From Acidobacteriaceae bacterium (lineage in GTDB: Bacteria; Acidobacteriota; Terriglobia; Terriglobales; Acidobacteriaceae): a DNA stretch of 6,370 bases. Positions within the stretch are counted from its first letter, which is position 1, and the number at the start of each line of letters is the position of its first letter. The notes under the pieces were generated by a model. That model was not told the DNA's origin. It ran no database searches and saw only the letters and a program-made list of their open reading frames with translations. Location: assembly GCA_030838305.1 (NCBI GenBank), contig JAUTWY010000209.1:1-6370 (forward strand), read 5' to 3'. Both the position numbers and the translations under genes were made by a program. Shown here piece after piece: positions 1 to 4,654 of the stretch.

Positions 1-298
1 GGACGCGCTGGTATTGCTCGATGGCCTGCTCTGCCATTTTGTTGTTTTCCGGAGTGTCGGCGCCGGGAATGTATTGCTGAGCGAAGGCGGTGGCCAGATA
101 CATCTTGGCGTTGATGAGGGTCGGGTCCAAGGCAACGGCCTGTTGGAAGTGGTCGATGGCCTCTTCGTACTTGGCGTTCTTGTAAGCCGTTACGCCCTTG
201 TTGAGCTGGTCGCGGGCACGCAGCTTGCCGCAGCCTACGGTGGATACGAGCGCCAGCATTGCGGCCGCCAGCGTTACCAGACGAAAGTGTTTATTCAT
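1..298 (-). CDS. TPR-repeat lipoprotein, N-terminal part (cut by window edge)
   Basis: The first 99 residues of a secreted, probably lipid-anchored protein are visible; the C-terminus lies beyond the left edge. The start is the ATG at 298, with an AAGGGAG ribosome site at 311-317. Residues 1-22 form a signal peptide: a basic start (MNKHFR), a hydrophobic core (LVTLAAAMLALVS), then T-V-G-Cys23. This resembles a lipobox, although the usual Leu at -3 is Thr. Residue 24 is Gly, not the Asp that would signal inner-membrane retention in proteobacteria. From about residue 31 there is a tetratricopeptide repeat, with the pattern L-N-K-G-x-x-A-Y-K-x-x-K-Y-x-x-A-I-x-x-F-x-x-A-V-x-L-D-P (32-59); a second repeat seems to begin near residue 62, stretched by a loop around Pro79-Asn86. 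TPRs bind partner proteins. Its place after the exbD pair suggests envelope work linked to the Ton motor, which is an inference. The exact function is unknown. Confidence 0.85.
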   Translation of the reverse strand, partial: MNKHFRLVTLAAAMLALVSTVGCGKLRARDQLNKGVTAYKNAKYEEAIDHFQQAVALDPTLINAKMYLATAFAQQYIPGADTPENNKMAEQAIEQYQRV

Positions 299-325
299 TG
301 CGGTATAAGTCTCCCTTGCCACAGC

Positions 326-355
326 ATCCTAGGCCCAGAGACAGCAGGTTGACAA
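326..355 (-). promoter_or_regulatory. Candidate sigma-70-type promoter for the TPR lipoprotein
   Basis: On the minus strand TTGTCA (350-355, five of six consensus bases) is followed after 18 bases by TAGGAT (326-331, four of six). A transcript starting about seven bases downstream would have a leader of roughly 20 bases containing the AAGGGAG ribosome site. The box lies after the hairpin at 380-412, as expected if the lipoprotein gene is a separate unit. The spacing is one base longer than ideal, and the match is by eye only. Confidence 0.35.
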
Positions 356-379
356 GCGCTGGCCGAGCATTCTTAGCAG

Positions 380-412
380 AAGCGGCATCGGAGGTATAGT
401 TCCGATGCGCTT
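380..412 (-). terminator. Stem-loop downstream of exbD pair, possible terminator without U-tract
   Basis: GCATCGGA (385-392) pairs perfectly with TCCGATGC (401-408) across an eight-base loop. The stem extends by AAGC (380-383) with GCTT (409-412) if G384 is bulged, giving 12 pairs. It lies in the 164-base gap between the second exbD and the lipoprotein gene, upstream of the candidate promoter. No run of T follows on the minus strand, so it is not a canonical intrinsic terminator. It could be an mRNA 3'-end stabiliser, a weak terminator or a dispersed palindromic repeat. Confidence 0.4.
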
Positions 413-462
413 GGCGAATGCGATGCGCGACCTTCCGGGCGCTTTTTAACACTGGCGCGCTT

Positions 463-903
463 TTAGCCGCCAGCCTCGATCTTCGCGGTTATCAGACCGA
501 CCTTATCTACGCCTGCAGCGTGCGCGATGTCAATCACGTTAGCAACATCGGCGAAGGGGATAGCGTCATCGCCCTTTACGAACATGACTTTCTCGGCGCG
601 GGTCTTGTAGATATCGGCCAGACGGCCTTGCAGGTTGTCCCAAGTAGCGTCTTCCTGATTGATCTTGAGGCCGGGATCCTGACCGGCGCCGCGATCGATC
701 AACTGCACCACGATCGTGCGATCGGGAGTGTTGTTCTTGGGAGCATTGGGCGGAGGCGGCTGAGGAACCAGCGCATCCAGACCTTTGGGCGTCAAAGGCG
801 TGATCACCATGAAGATGATGAGCAGCACCAGCAGCACGTCAATGAGCGGAGTGACGTTAATGTTTGCGCTTTGGCCTCCGCCCGGGCCAACTGCCATACT
901 CAT
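463..903 (-). CDS. exbD: ExbD/TolR-family biopolymer transport protein (second copy)
   Basis: This is a 146-residue inner-membrane protein of the ExbD/TolR family, the stator partner that works with ExbB to convert proton flow into TonB motion. Residues 1-13 are a Gly-rich cytoplasmic tail. INVTP (15-19) leads into one transmembrane helix (about 20-37) carrying the family's proton-pathway aspartate, Asp22 in L-I-D-V-L-L. The rest is periplasmic and ends with the typical small domain (V-M-F-V-K-G near 106-111, A-A-G-V-D-K-V-G-L near 129-137). Just after the membrane it has a proline-rich stretch, Val46-Pro60, absent from its neighbour. The start at 903 is chosen because AGAGGGG lies seven bases upstream; Met3 is a weaker alternative. 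That ribosome site overlaps the stop codon of the upstream exbD, so the two are probably translationally coupled. It could equally be called TolR; the nearby tonB favours ExbD. Confidence 0.93.
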   Translation of the reverse strand: MSMAVGPGGGQSANINVTPLIDVLLVLLIIFMVITPLTPKGLDALVPQPPPPNAPKNNTPDRTIVVQLIDRGAGQDPGLKINQEDATWDNLQGRLADIYKTRAEKVMFVKGDDAIPFADVANVIDIAHAAGVDKVGLITAKIEAGG

Positions 904-910
904 GGTCGAT

Positions 911-917
911 CCCCTCT
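911..917 (-). promoter_or_regulatory. Ribosome site overlapping upstream stop codon (exbD-exbD coupling)
   Basis: AGAGGGG lies seven bases before the second exbD ATG. Its first two bases are the last two of the TAG stop codon (916-918) of the first exbD. A ribosome ending the first gene would cover the initiation site of the second, which is a typical arrangement for translational coupling and matched protein amounts. Confidence 0.7.
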
Positions 918-1377
918 ATTGTCCGCCTGCCGGACCGGCAGGAGGAGCGTTTGGAGTATTTTTGCGTTGTTCAGTAAGCAAGCCCAGGTCATCCACACCG
1001 GCGGCCCGCACGCCGTCCACTACCTGGACCACGTTGCCGAAGTGAGCGCGGGCATCCGCCTTGACGTAGACGATCTTATTCGTCCGATTCGTCAGTCGAT
1101 CTTTTACTTTGCCGGTTAAGCTATCCGGCGTGATCTTGTCCGCACCAAAATAAACTGTTCCATCGCGCATCACCGAGACCAGCAGCGCGTCTTCCTTGTC
1201 CGCGTCCTGCATCGGAGTCGGATTATTCACTTTGGCCATATCCACGCTGATGCCCTTCTGCAACATGGGGGTGATCACCATGAAAATGATTAGCAGCACC
1301 AGCATCACGTCCACCATCGGTGTAACGTTGATGTCGGAATTTACCTTGGCGCCTTCGTCCCGCTTGGCTAATGCCAT
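916..1377 (-). CDS. exbD: ExbD/TolR-family biopolymer transport protein (first copy)
   Basis: This is a 153-residue inner-membrane protein of the ExbD/TolR family. Residues 1-15 are a charged cytoplasmic tail. DINVTP (15-20) precedes a single transmembrane helix (about 21-37) with the proton-relay aspartate at Asp23 in M-V-D-V-M-L. A periplasmic domain follows (I-V-Y-V-K-A-D-A-R at 102-110, A-A-G-V-D-D-L-G-L at 125-133). The last 15 residues form an Ala/Pro/Gly-rich tail not typical of the E. coli protein. The ATG at 1377 is preceded by AGGGAG ten bases upstream. It is 108 bases downstream of exbB, with a strong hairpin between them, and only 12 bases upstream of the second exbD. The membrane helix is nearly the same as in that paralog, even in its DNA, while the periplasmic parts differ widely. 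Two ExbDs may form mixed dimers inside one ExbB ring or serve different partners. Confidence 0.94.
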   Translation of the reverse strand: MALAKRDEGAKVNSDINVTPMVDVMLVLLIIFMVITPMLQKGISVDMAKVNNPTPMQDADKEDALLVSVMRDGTVYFGADKITPDSLTGKVKDRLTNRTNKIVYVKADARAHFGNVVQVVDGVRAAGVDDLGLLTEQRKNTPNAPPAGPAGGQ

Positions 1378-1426
1378 AACTTGATTTCTCCCTACAGTTG
1401 GATCGTTTCCGCCCGAGTTGGGAAGG

Positions 1427-1453
1427 CTGGCGCTGGGACTCTCCCAGCGCCAG
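1427..1453 (-). promoter_or_regulatory. Perfect 12-bp GC-rich hairpin between exbB and exbD
   Basis: CTGGCGCTGGGA (1427-1438) and TCCCAGCGCCAG (1442-1453) are exact reverse complements separated by a three-base loop. The hairpin begins 32 bases after the exbB stop and ends 49 bases before the first exbD start. On the minus strand it is followed by CCTTCCCAAC rather than a T-run, so full intrinsic termination is unlikely. Such hairpins commonly act as barriers to 3' exonucleases or as partial attenuators, raising the upstream product over the downstream one. That would suit an ExbB-ExbD complex, which needs more ExbB than ExbD. Confidence 0.65.
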
Positions 1454-1485
1454 ACAGCAACTCATGGCGGACTACGCCCTGGTAC

Positions 1486-2247
1486 TTAGGACCGGCGAAC
1501 GTCCCGGCGCTTCAGGAAGTAATCGATCAGTTCGCTCGACGAGTTGTCCATCTCCACATCGAACGCTTCCACGCGGCCGGTGAGGTAGTTGAACATCATG
1601 ACGGCGGGAATGGCCACCAGCAGCCCGAAAGCCGTGGTCACCAGAGCTTCCGAAATGCCGCCCGCGACTGCGCCCAGACCGGTAGCCTTCTGCTCAGAAA
1701 TGCCTTTGAAGGCGTTCAGAATGCCCATCACCGTGCCGAACAGGCCGACGAATGGAGCGGTTGAACCGATCGTGGCCAAACCGCCCAAACCACGCTTCAG
1801 CTCCGCGTGGACGATGGCTTCGGTGCGCTCCAAAGCCCGCTTGGAGGCTTCAATGGTCTCGCCGGGAATGGCTCCGGGGCTATCCTGGTGAGCTTTGAAT
1901 TCCATCAGGCCCGCGGTGACAACCTTGGCCAAGTGGCTCTTCTTGTTGCGCTCGGCAACTTTGATAGCCTCGTCGATGCGGCCATCGCGCAAGGCTCCAG
2001 CAACGGCGGGAGCGAAGGCGCGAGACTGCTTGCGGGCCGCGTTGTATGCCATGGCGCGATCGATCATGACGCCGATCGACCAGCCCGACATAATGAACAG
2101 GATGACGACCACGATCTTCGCGATGATACCCATCTGTTTCCATAGCGAAATCGGATCCCACCCCACTGCGCCACCCTCTTGCACAATCCAGGCGGCCATC
2201 CGGGGAACATGACTTAAAATTTCTCCTGCGAAGTTAGCTGCGAACAT
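1486..2247 (-). CDS. exbB: ExbB/TolQ/MotA-family proton channel protein
   Basis: This is a 253-residue inner-membrane protein of the MotA/TolQ/ExbB family. It forms the ring through which protons pass to drive TonB. About 37 residues precede transmembrane helix 1 (about 41-62). A cytoplasmic region follows (63-152, rich in charged helix), then helix 2 (about 155-180, with G-S-T-A-P-F-V-G-L-F-G-T-V at 161-173) and helix 3 (about 197-222, with G-I-S-E-A-L-V-T-T-A-F-G-L). Glu200 and Thr205 lie in the motif matching the Glu176/Thr181 pore region of E. coli ExbB. The ATG at 2247 is chosen because GAGGAGGG sits ten bases upstream; a longer frame begins only at a TTG (2307) with no clear ribosome site. 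It lies between tonB and exbD, so ExbB is more likely than TolQ or MotA. It is 228 bases from tonB and may have its own promoter. Confidence 0.95.
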   Translation of the reverse strand: MFAANFAGEILSHVPRMAAWIVQEGGAVGWDPISLWKQMGIIAKIVVVILFIMSGWSIGVMIDRAMAYNAARKQSRAFAPAVAGALRDGRIDEAIKVAERNKKSHLAKVVTAGLMEFKAHQDSPGAIPGETIEASKRALERTEAIVHAELKRGLGGLATIGSTAPFVGLFGTVMGILNAFKGISEQKATGLGAVAGGISEALVTTAFGLLVAIPAVMMFNYLTGRVEAFDVEMDNSSSELIDYFLKRRDVRRS

Positions 2248-2257
2248 GAGTTGCTTT

Positions 2258-2265
2258 CCCTCCTC
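2258..2265 (-). promoter_or_regulatory. Strong ribosome site deciding the exbB start
   Basis: GAGGAGGG on the minus strand lies ten bases upstream of the ATG at 2247. It is the best Shine-Dalgarno match in the window. It rules for this ATG over the in-frame TTG 60 bases upstream, whose reading would run through the ribosome site. Confidence 0.75.
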
Positions 2266-2319
2266 GGAACTTCTTAGACTTTGATGCGAGATCTGTACCA
2301 ACTGCAAAGCCTGACGTCA

Positions 2320-2340
2320 GAAAGCCAACTCACGGCTTTC
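2320..2340 (-). other. Hairpin in the exbB leader, next to a 10-bp palindrome
   Basis: GAAAGCC (2320-2326) pairs with GGCTTTC (2334-2340) across a seven-base loop. Directly beside it, sharing base 2320, is the perfect palindrome CTGACGTCAG (2311-2320), whose core is TGACGTCA. The pair lies between the terminator-like hairpin at 2370-2408 and the exbB start. The palindrome could be a dimeric regulator site and the hairpin an RNA leader element, but neither matches a motif I can name with confidence. Confidence 0.35.
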
Positions 2341-2361
2341 GAAATCTGGCGTACCTGAGAT

Positions 2362-2408
2362 GAAAAGGTACGGTGGCTGCCCGGCACTAGGCTCTCCCGG
2401 GCCACCGT
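2362..2408 (-). terminator. Terminator-like hairpin after tonB
   Basis: ACGGTGGC (2370-2377) pairs with GCCACCGT (2401-2408). Inside it CCGG (2381-2384) pairs with CCGG (2397-2400), with a three-base bulge and a 12-base loop. Reading on the minus strand, the stem is followed by ACC and then TTTT (2363-2366). A GC-rich stem with a short T-run fits a moderate intrinsic terminator. It sits 67 bases beyond the tonB stop and about 120 bases before exbB. It would partly or fully separate tonB transcripts from those of exbB-exbD-exbD. Confidence 0.5.
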
Positions 2409-2475
2409 CTTGGGTGGGAGGGGAGGACCGTCCTGCTTATACTCTCTAGCCTCGCGGCAGAACAACCTGGCGGAT

Positions 2476-3213
2476 TTAGCCGCCGGCCAGGGTGAAGTTA
2501 ACCTGTACTTCCGTATCCACTTCGACCGGCTCGCCATTCAGCAGATAAGGCTTGTACCTCCACTGCTTTACAGCATCGATAGCCGCCGGAGCCAGCATTG
2601 GATGCCCACTCACCAAAGTAAGGTTTTCGATCGCCCCCTCTTTGCTGATGACCGCGTGCAGCACGACTGTGCCCTGAATGCGCGCCTGCCGCGCCAGAGG
2701 CGGATAATTGGGCTGTATGCGCTTGACCAGAAGACCCGACGTGACGCCAGCCGATACCCGCACGCGTTGCGGCGTAGCTACCTTGGGCACCGCCACTGGC
2801 GTGGAACTGATAATGCCGCCAATCACACCGCCCATCTGGCCACCCGGAATGCCTCCCGGAACGCCACCGACTACGCCCGTAGCAGCCATCTGCGGCGGAG
2901 CTTCGTCTTCCTTGATCATCTGAACTTTTTGAGGAATCTTGGTCGGCGTGCGCAGAGCACCGTTCACGATATCGGTCTGGATCTGCTTCACGATTTTTAC
3001 CGGAGCGGCGGCCGGGGGTGGGGGCGGAGGTGGAGGCGGAGGAGCCACCAGGAAGGTCATCAACTGTTGCTTGGGTAGGGCTTCGGTAAAGATAAGGGGT
3101 AGCAGAACCATTACGCCAATCAACGCTATCTCCAGAATGATGGCGAAGGTAGTCGTGCGTCCCCGTCTTGTCTTCAGCCGCCCGCCGGATTCCAGAAGGC
3201 TATCTTCGAACAT
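2476..3213 (-). CDS. tonB: TonB-family energy transducer
   Basis: This 245-residue protein transmits energy from ExbB-ExbD to outer-membrane TonB-dependent transporters. A short basic cytoplasmic tail (1-20) precedes one transmembrane helix (about 22-43). The periplasmic linker contains ten consecutive prolines (58-67), an Ala/Val/Lys stretch, and a Gly/Pro-rich segment (113-134) built of repeated G-G-x-P-G-G units. The C-terminal TonB domain (about 155-245) shows Y-P-P-L-A-R (170-175), G-T-V-V-L (181-185), a Gly at 193, and W-R-Y-K-P (218-222), all family hallmarks. The ATG at 3213 has AGGAG eight bases upstream. The linker is Pro/Gly-rich rather than made of the Glu-Pro and Lys-Pro repeats of E. 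coli TonB. It lies 157 bases after secF and 228 bases before exbB. Genomes of this type often carry several TonBs, and this one is the copy linked to its motor. Confidence 0.95.
   Translation of the reverse strand: MFEDSLLESGGRLKTRRGRTTTFAIILEIALIGVMVLLPLIFTEALPKQQLMTFLVAPPPPPPPPPPAAAPVKIVKQIQTDIVNGALRTPTKIPQKVQMIKEDEAPPQMAATGVVGGVPGGIPGGQMGGVIGGIISSTPVAVPKVATPQRVRVSAGVTSGLLVKRIQPNYPPLARQARIQGTVVLHAVISKEGAIENLTLVSGHPMLAPAAIDAVKQWRYKPYLLNGEPVEVDTEVQVNFTLAGG
3014..3042 (+). other. G-rich tract with quadruplex potential opposite the TonB polyproline codons
   Basis: The plus strand here has two runs of five G followed by five GG pairs at one- or two-base spacing. It encodes, on the other strand, the ten-proline run of TonB. 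Because the G-rich strand is the transcription template, a quadruplex would form in DNA rather than in the mRNA. Whether it forms cannot be told from sequence. Two-tetrad structures are plausible, while three-tetrad ones lack enough GGG runs. Confidence 0.35.
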
Positions 3214-3370
3214 GAGGTTTTCTCCTGCTTCAGACCTTACGTAAATTTAGACACCGACTGCGTCCCCTTTGCTCCCAAATTCAACCACTTAACCAGACGA
3301 ACTTGCTAGCGACGCATTATTGCCCGCAACCGACTACAACTAAACGATTAACCCAAAGTTGTCATTTGCG

Positions 3371-4558
3371 CTATCGGGCGACTACCTGACCCGGACGGGC
3401 GCTGCGGCCACTGGTTTTCGACTTCTCGATCCTCCAATCCTGATAGGCCACCAGGATCGGCGCCGCAATCGCGATCGACGAATACGTTCCAATTAAGATG
3501 CCAATTACGAGGGCGAGGCTGAATCCATGAAGGACCTCGCCACCGAATAAAAAGAGTGCGAGTACGGTAAGGAAGGTTAGGCCCGCTGTCAAGATGGTTC
3601 TACTCAAAGTCTGATTAATACTGCGGTTGACGATCTCTGACAGTTTCTCCCGCCGCATGAGTTTAATGTTTTCCCGGATGCGGTCAAATACCACGATCGT
3701 GTCGTTATTAGAGTAACCAATCAGAGTGAGGATGGCGGCGATCACGGTGAGGGAAATATCGGTCTTGGTCAGGGAGAAGAATCCCACGGTGATCAGGGTG
3801 TCGTGAAAGACCGTCACCACGGCTGCAACGCCGTAGATCCACTCAAAGCGAAACCCGAGATAAATCAACATTCCCGCCAGCGAATAGGCGGTCGCCAACA
3901 AGGCCTGCCGGCGCAGCTGTGCGCCCACTTGAGGACCAACGATCTCTACGTTGCGCACGCCAAAGTCGGACAAGAAAAAACCGTCCTGCAAGGAAGCCAC
4001 CACGGCAGGATTGACGGGTCCCTTCAATTGATCGAAGGAAGTCAGTACGCCGCCCTGCACTTTGTCCCGCGTATCGACGACTGCCTGCGCCTGCTGGGTA
4101 TATTTCTGGTCGGCGTCGGAGCCCAGGTGCATGGGGTCTTTTTCCATCAGATAATTCTTGATGGCCAGGGAACTGGAATTGTTCAGGTCCTGCTTGCCGG
4201 CCGGGGCGTTGGTTTCGAGCGTGTTGATGATCTGAGTCTTGCCGCGGTCGAGCGCCTGCTCGTTGGTTTCCTGCACGTCCAGATCGATCAGCACCTCGTT
4301 GTTCGGGGCCGCTCCGTAGCGCTGGATTTTGGCATTGCGCAGGCCGACGCGGTCCATGGACGCGCGCAGCGCATTGTCGTCCGGCGGGTGCGAGAACTTT
4401 ACATAAACCAGCGTGCCGCCGCGAAAGTCAACGCCGTAGGGGATGTGGTGCCAGAAGAGCATGGAAAACACGCCGGCAACGCTGAACACCAGTGAGAAGG
4501 CGAGAAAATACCACTTCTTGCCGAGAAAATCTATGTTTGGATTGCGAAAAAACTCCAC
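3371..4558 (-). CDS. secF: Protein translocase subunit SecF
   Basis: SecF forms with SecD a proton-driven accessory of SecYEG that helps pull exported proteins across the inner membrane. The protein has 395 residues, longer than the 323 of E. coli. Helix 1 (about 17-36) is followed by G-V-D-F-R-G-G (42-48), the conserved opening of the periplasmic P1 domain. P1 runs to about residue 215 and ends in V-E-I-V-G-P-Q-V-G (204-212). Five more helices follow (about 218-370), with F-H-D (251-253) and G-Y-S-N-N-D-T-I-V-V-F-D-R-I-R-E-N (281-297), the family signature with Asp286. The C-terminal tail is basic. The extra length is in P1, about residues 109-185, which is hydrophilic and Gln/Asn/Asp-rich. 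The start is a GTG at 4558 with AGAGG eight bases upstream. It lies 96 bases after secD, across an unusual AT-rich inverted repeat. Confidence 0.97.
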   Translation of the reverse strand: MEFFRNPNIDFLGKKWYFLAFSLVFSVAGVFSMLFWHHIPYGVDFRGGTLVYVKFSHPPDDNALRASMDRVGLRNAKIQRYGAAPNNEVLIDLDVQETNEQALDRGKTQIINTLETNAPAGKQDLNNSSSLAIKNYLMEKDPMHLGSDADQKYTQQAQAVVDTRDKVQGGVLTSFDQLKGPVNPAVVASLQDGFFLSDFGVRNVEIVGPQVGAQLRRQALLATAYSLAGMLIYLGFRFEWIYGVAAVVTVFHDTLITVGFFSLTKTDISLTVIAAILTLIGYSNNDTIVVFDRIRENIKLMRREKLSEIVNRSINQTLSRTILTAGLTFLTVLALFLFGGEVLHGFSLALVIGILIGTYSSIAIAAPILVAYQDWRIEKSKTSGRSARPGQVVAR

Positions 4559-4586
4559 CAGTCTAACCTCTCAGCGATCTATTACT

Positions 4587-4596
4587 GCATGCATGC
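4587..4596. repeat. GCATGCATGC palindrome beside the secD-secF inverted repeat
   Basis: This perfect 10-bp palindrome directly abuts the outer base of the inverted repeat at 4597-4649, so the 96-base spacer holds two adjacent dyads. It may be chance, a protein site, or the boundary of a small inserted element. Confidence 0.4.
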
Positions 4597-4649
4597 TTGA
4601 GTAGTTGGGAATTTCAATTGCCCAATTACAAAATTGCCAAACTACTCAA
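4597..4649. repeat. AT-rich inverted repeat in the secD-secF spacer
   Basis: TTGAGTAGTT (4597-4606) and AACTACTCAA (4640-4649) are exact reverse complements; two further G-C pairs form if A4639 is bulged. The 33 bases between the arms contain several CAATT/AATTG words at roughly 8-9 base spacing, which can pair among themselves. The base content is far more AT-rich than the coding DNA on either side. The element begins five bases after the secD stop. It could be a small dispersed palindromic repeat or an mRNA element setting the SecD:SecF ratio. There is no T-run after it, so termination is unlikely. Confidence 0.6.
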
Positions 4650-4654
4650 TTTTC

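Noticed and set aside
418..1119. 233-residue plus-strand open frame
   Set aside because: It lies antisense to both exbD genes, which have clear family motifs. Its product has no recognisable domain, so it is a shadow frame.
463..2247. TolQ-TolR of the Tol-Pal system instead of ExbB-ExbD
   Set aside because: No TolB or Pal gene is visible in this window and a TonB gene sits directly upstream, so ExbB-ExbD is the better name. The families overlap, and genes beyond the left edge could change this.
2248..2307. 20-residue N-terminal extension of ExbB from a TTG codon
   Set aside because: The extension would be translated through the strong GAGGAGGG site that serves the ATG at 2247, and the TTG has no good ribosome site itself.
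2274..2537. 87-residue minus-strand frame overlapping the tonB end and running into the spacer
   Set aside because: It is in a different frame from tonB, spans the terminator-like hairpin, has a random-looking Arg/Ser-rich composition and no convincing start.
2410..3078. 222-residue plus-strand open frame
   Set aside because: It is antisense to tonB. Its Arg/Gly-rich low-complexity part comes from the polyproline codons read in reverse.
3214..3370. Promoter or terminator in the secF-tonB gap
   Set aside because: A TCTAAA/TAAATT stretch near 3244-3251 and an AATAAT near 3316 look like -10 boxes, but neither has a fitting -35. The inverted repeat ACAACT (3336-3341)/AGTTGT (3357-3362) is only 6 bp with a 15-base loop. 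This is too weak to list.
3803..4495. 230-residue plus-strand open frame
   Set aside because: It is fully antisense to secF, is rich in His/Arg/Gln as shadow frames of GC-rich genes often are, and has no good ribosome site or domain.
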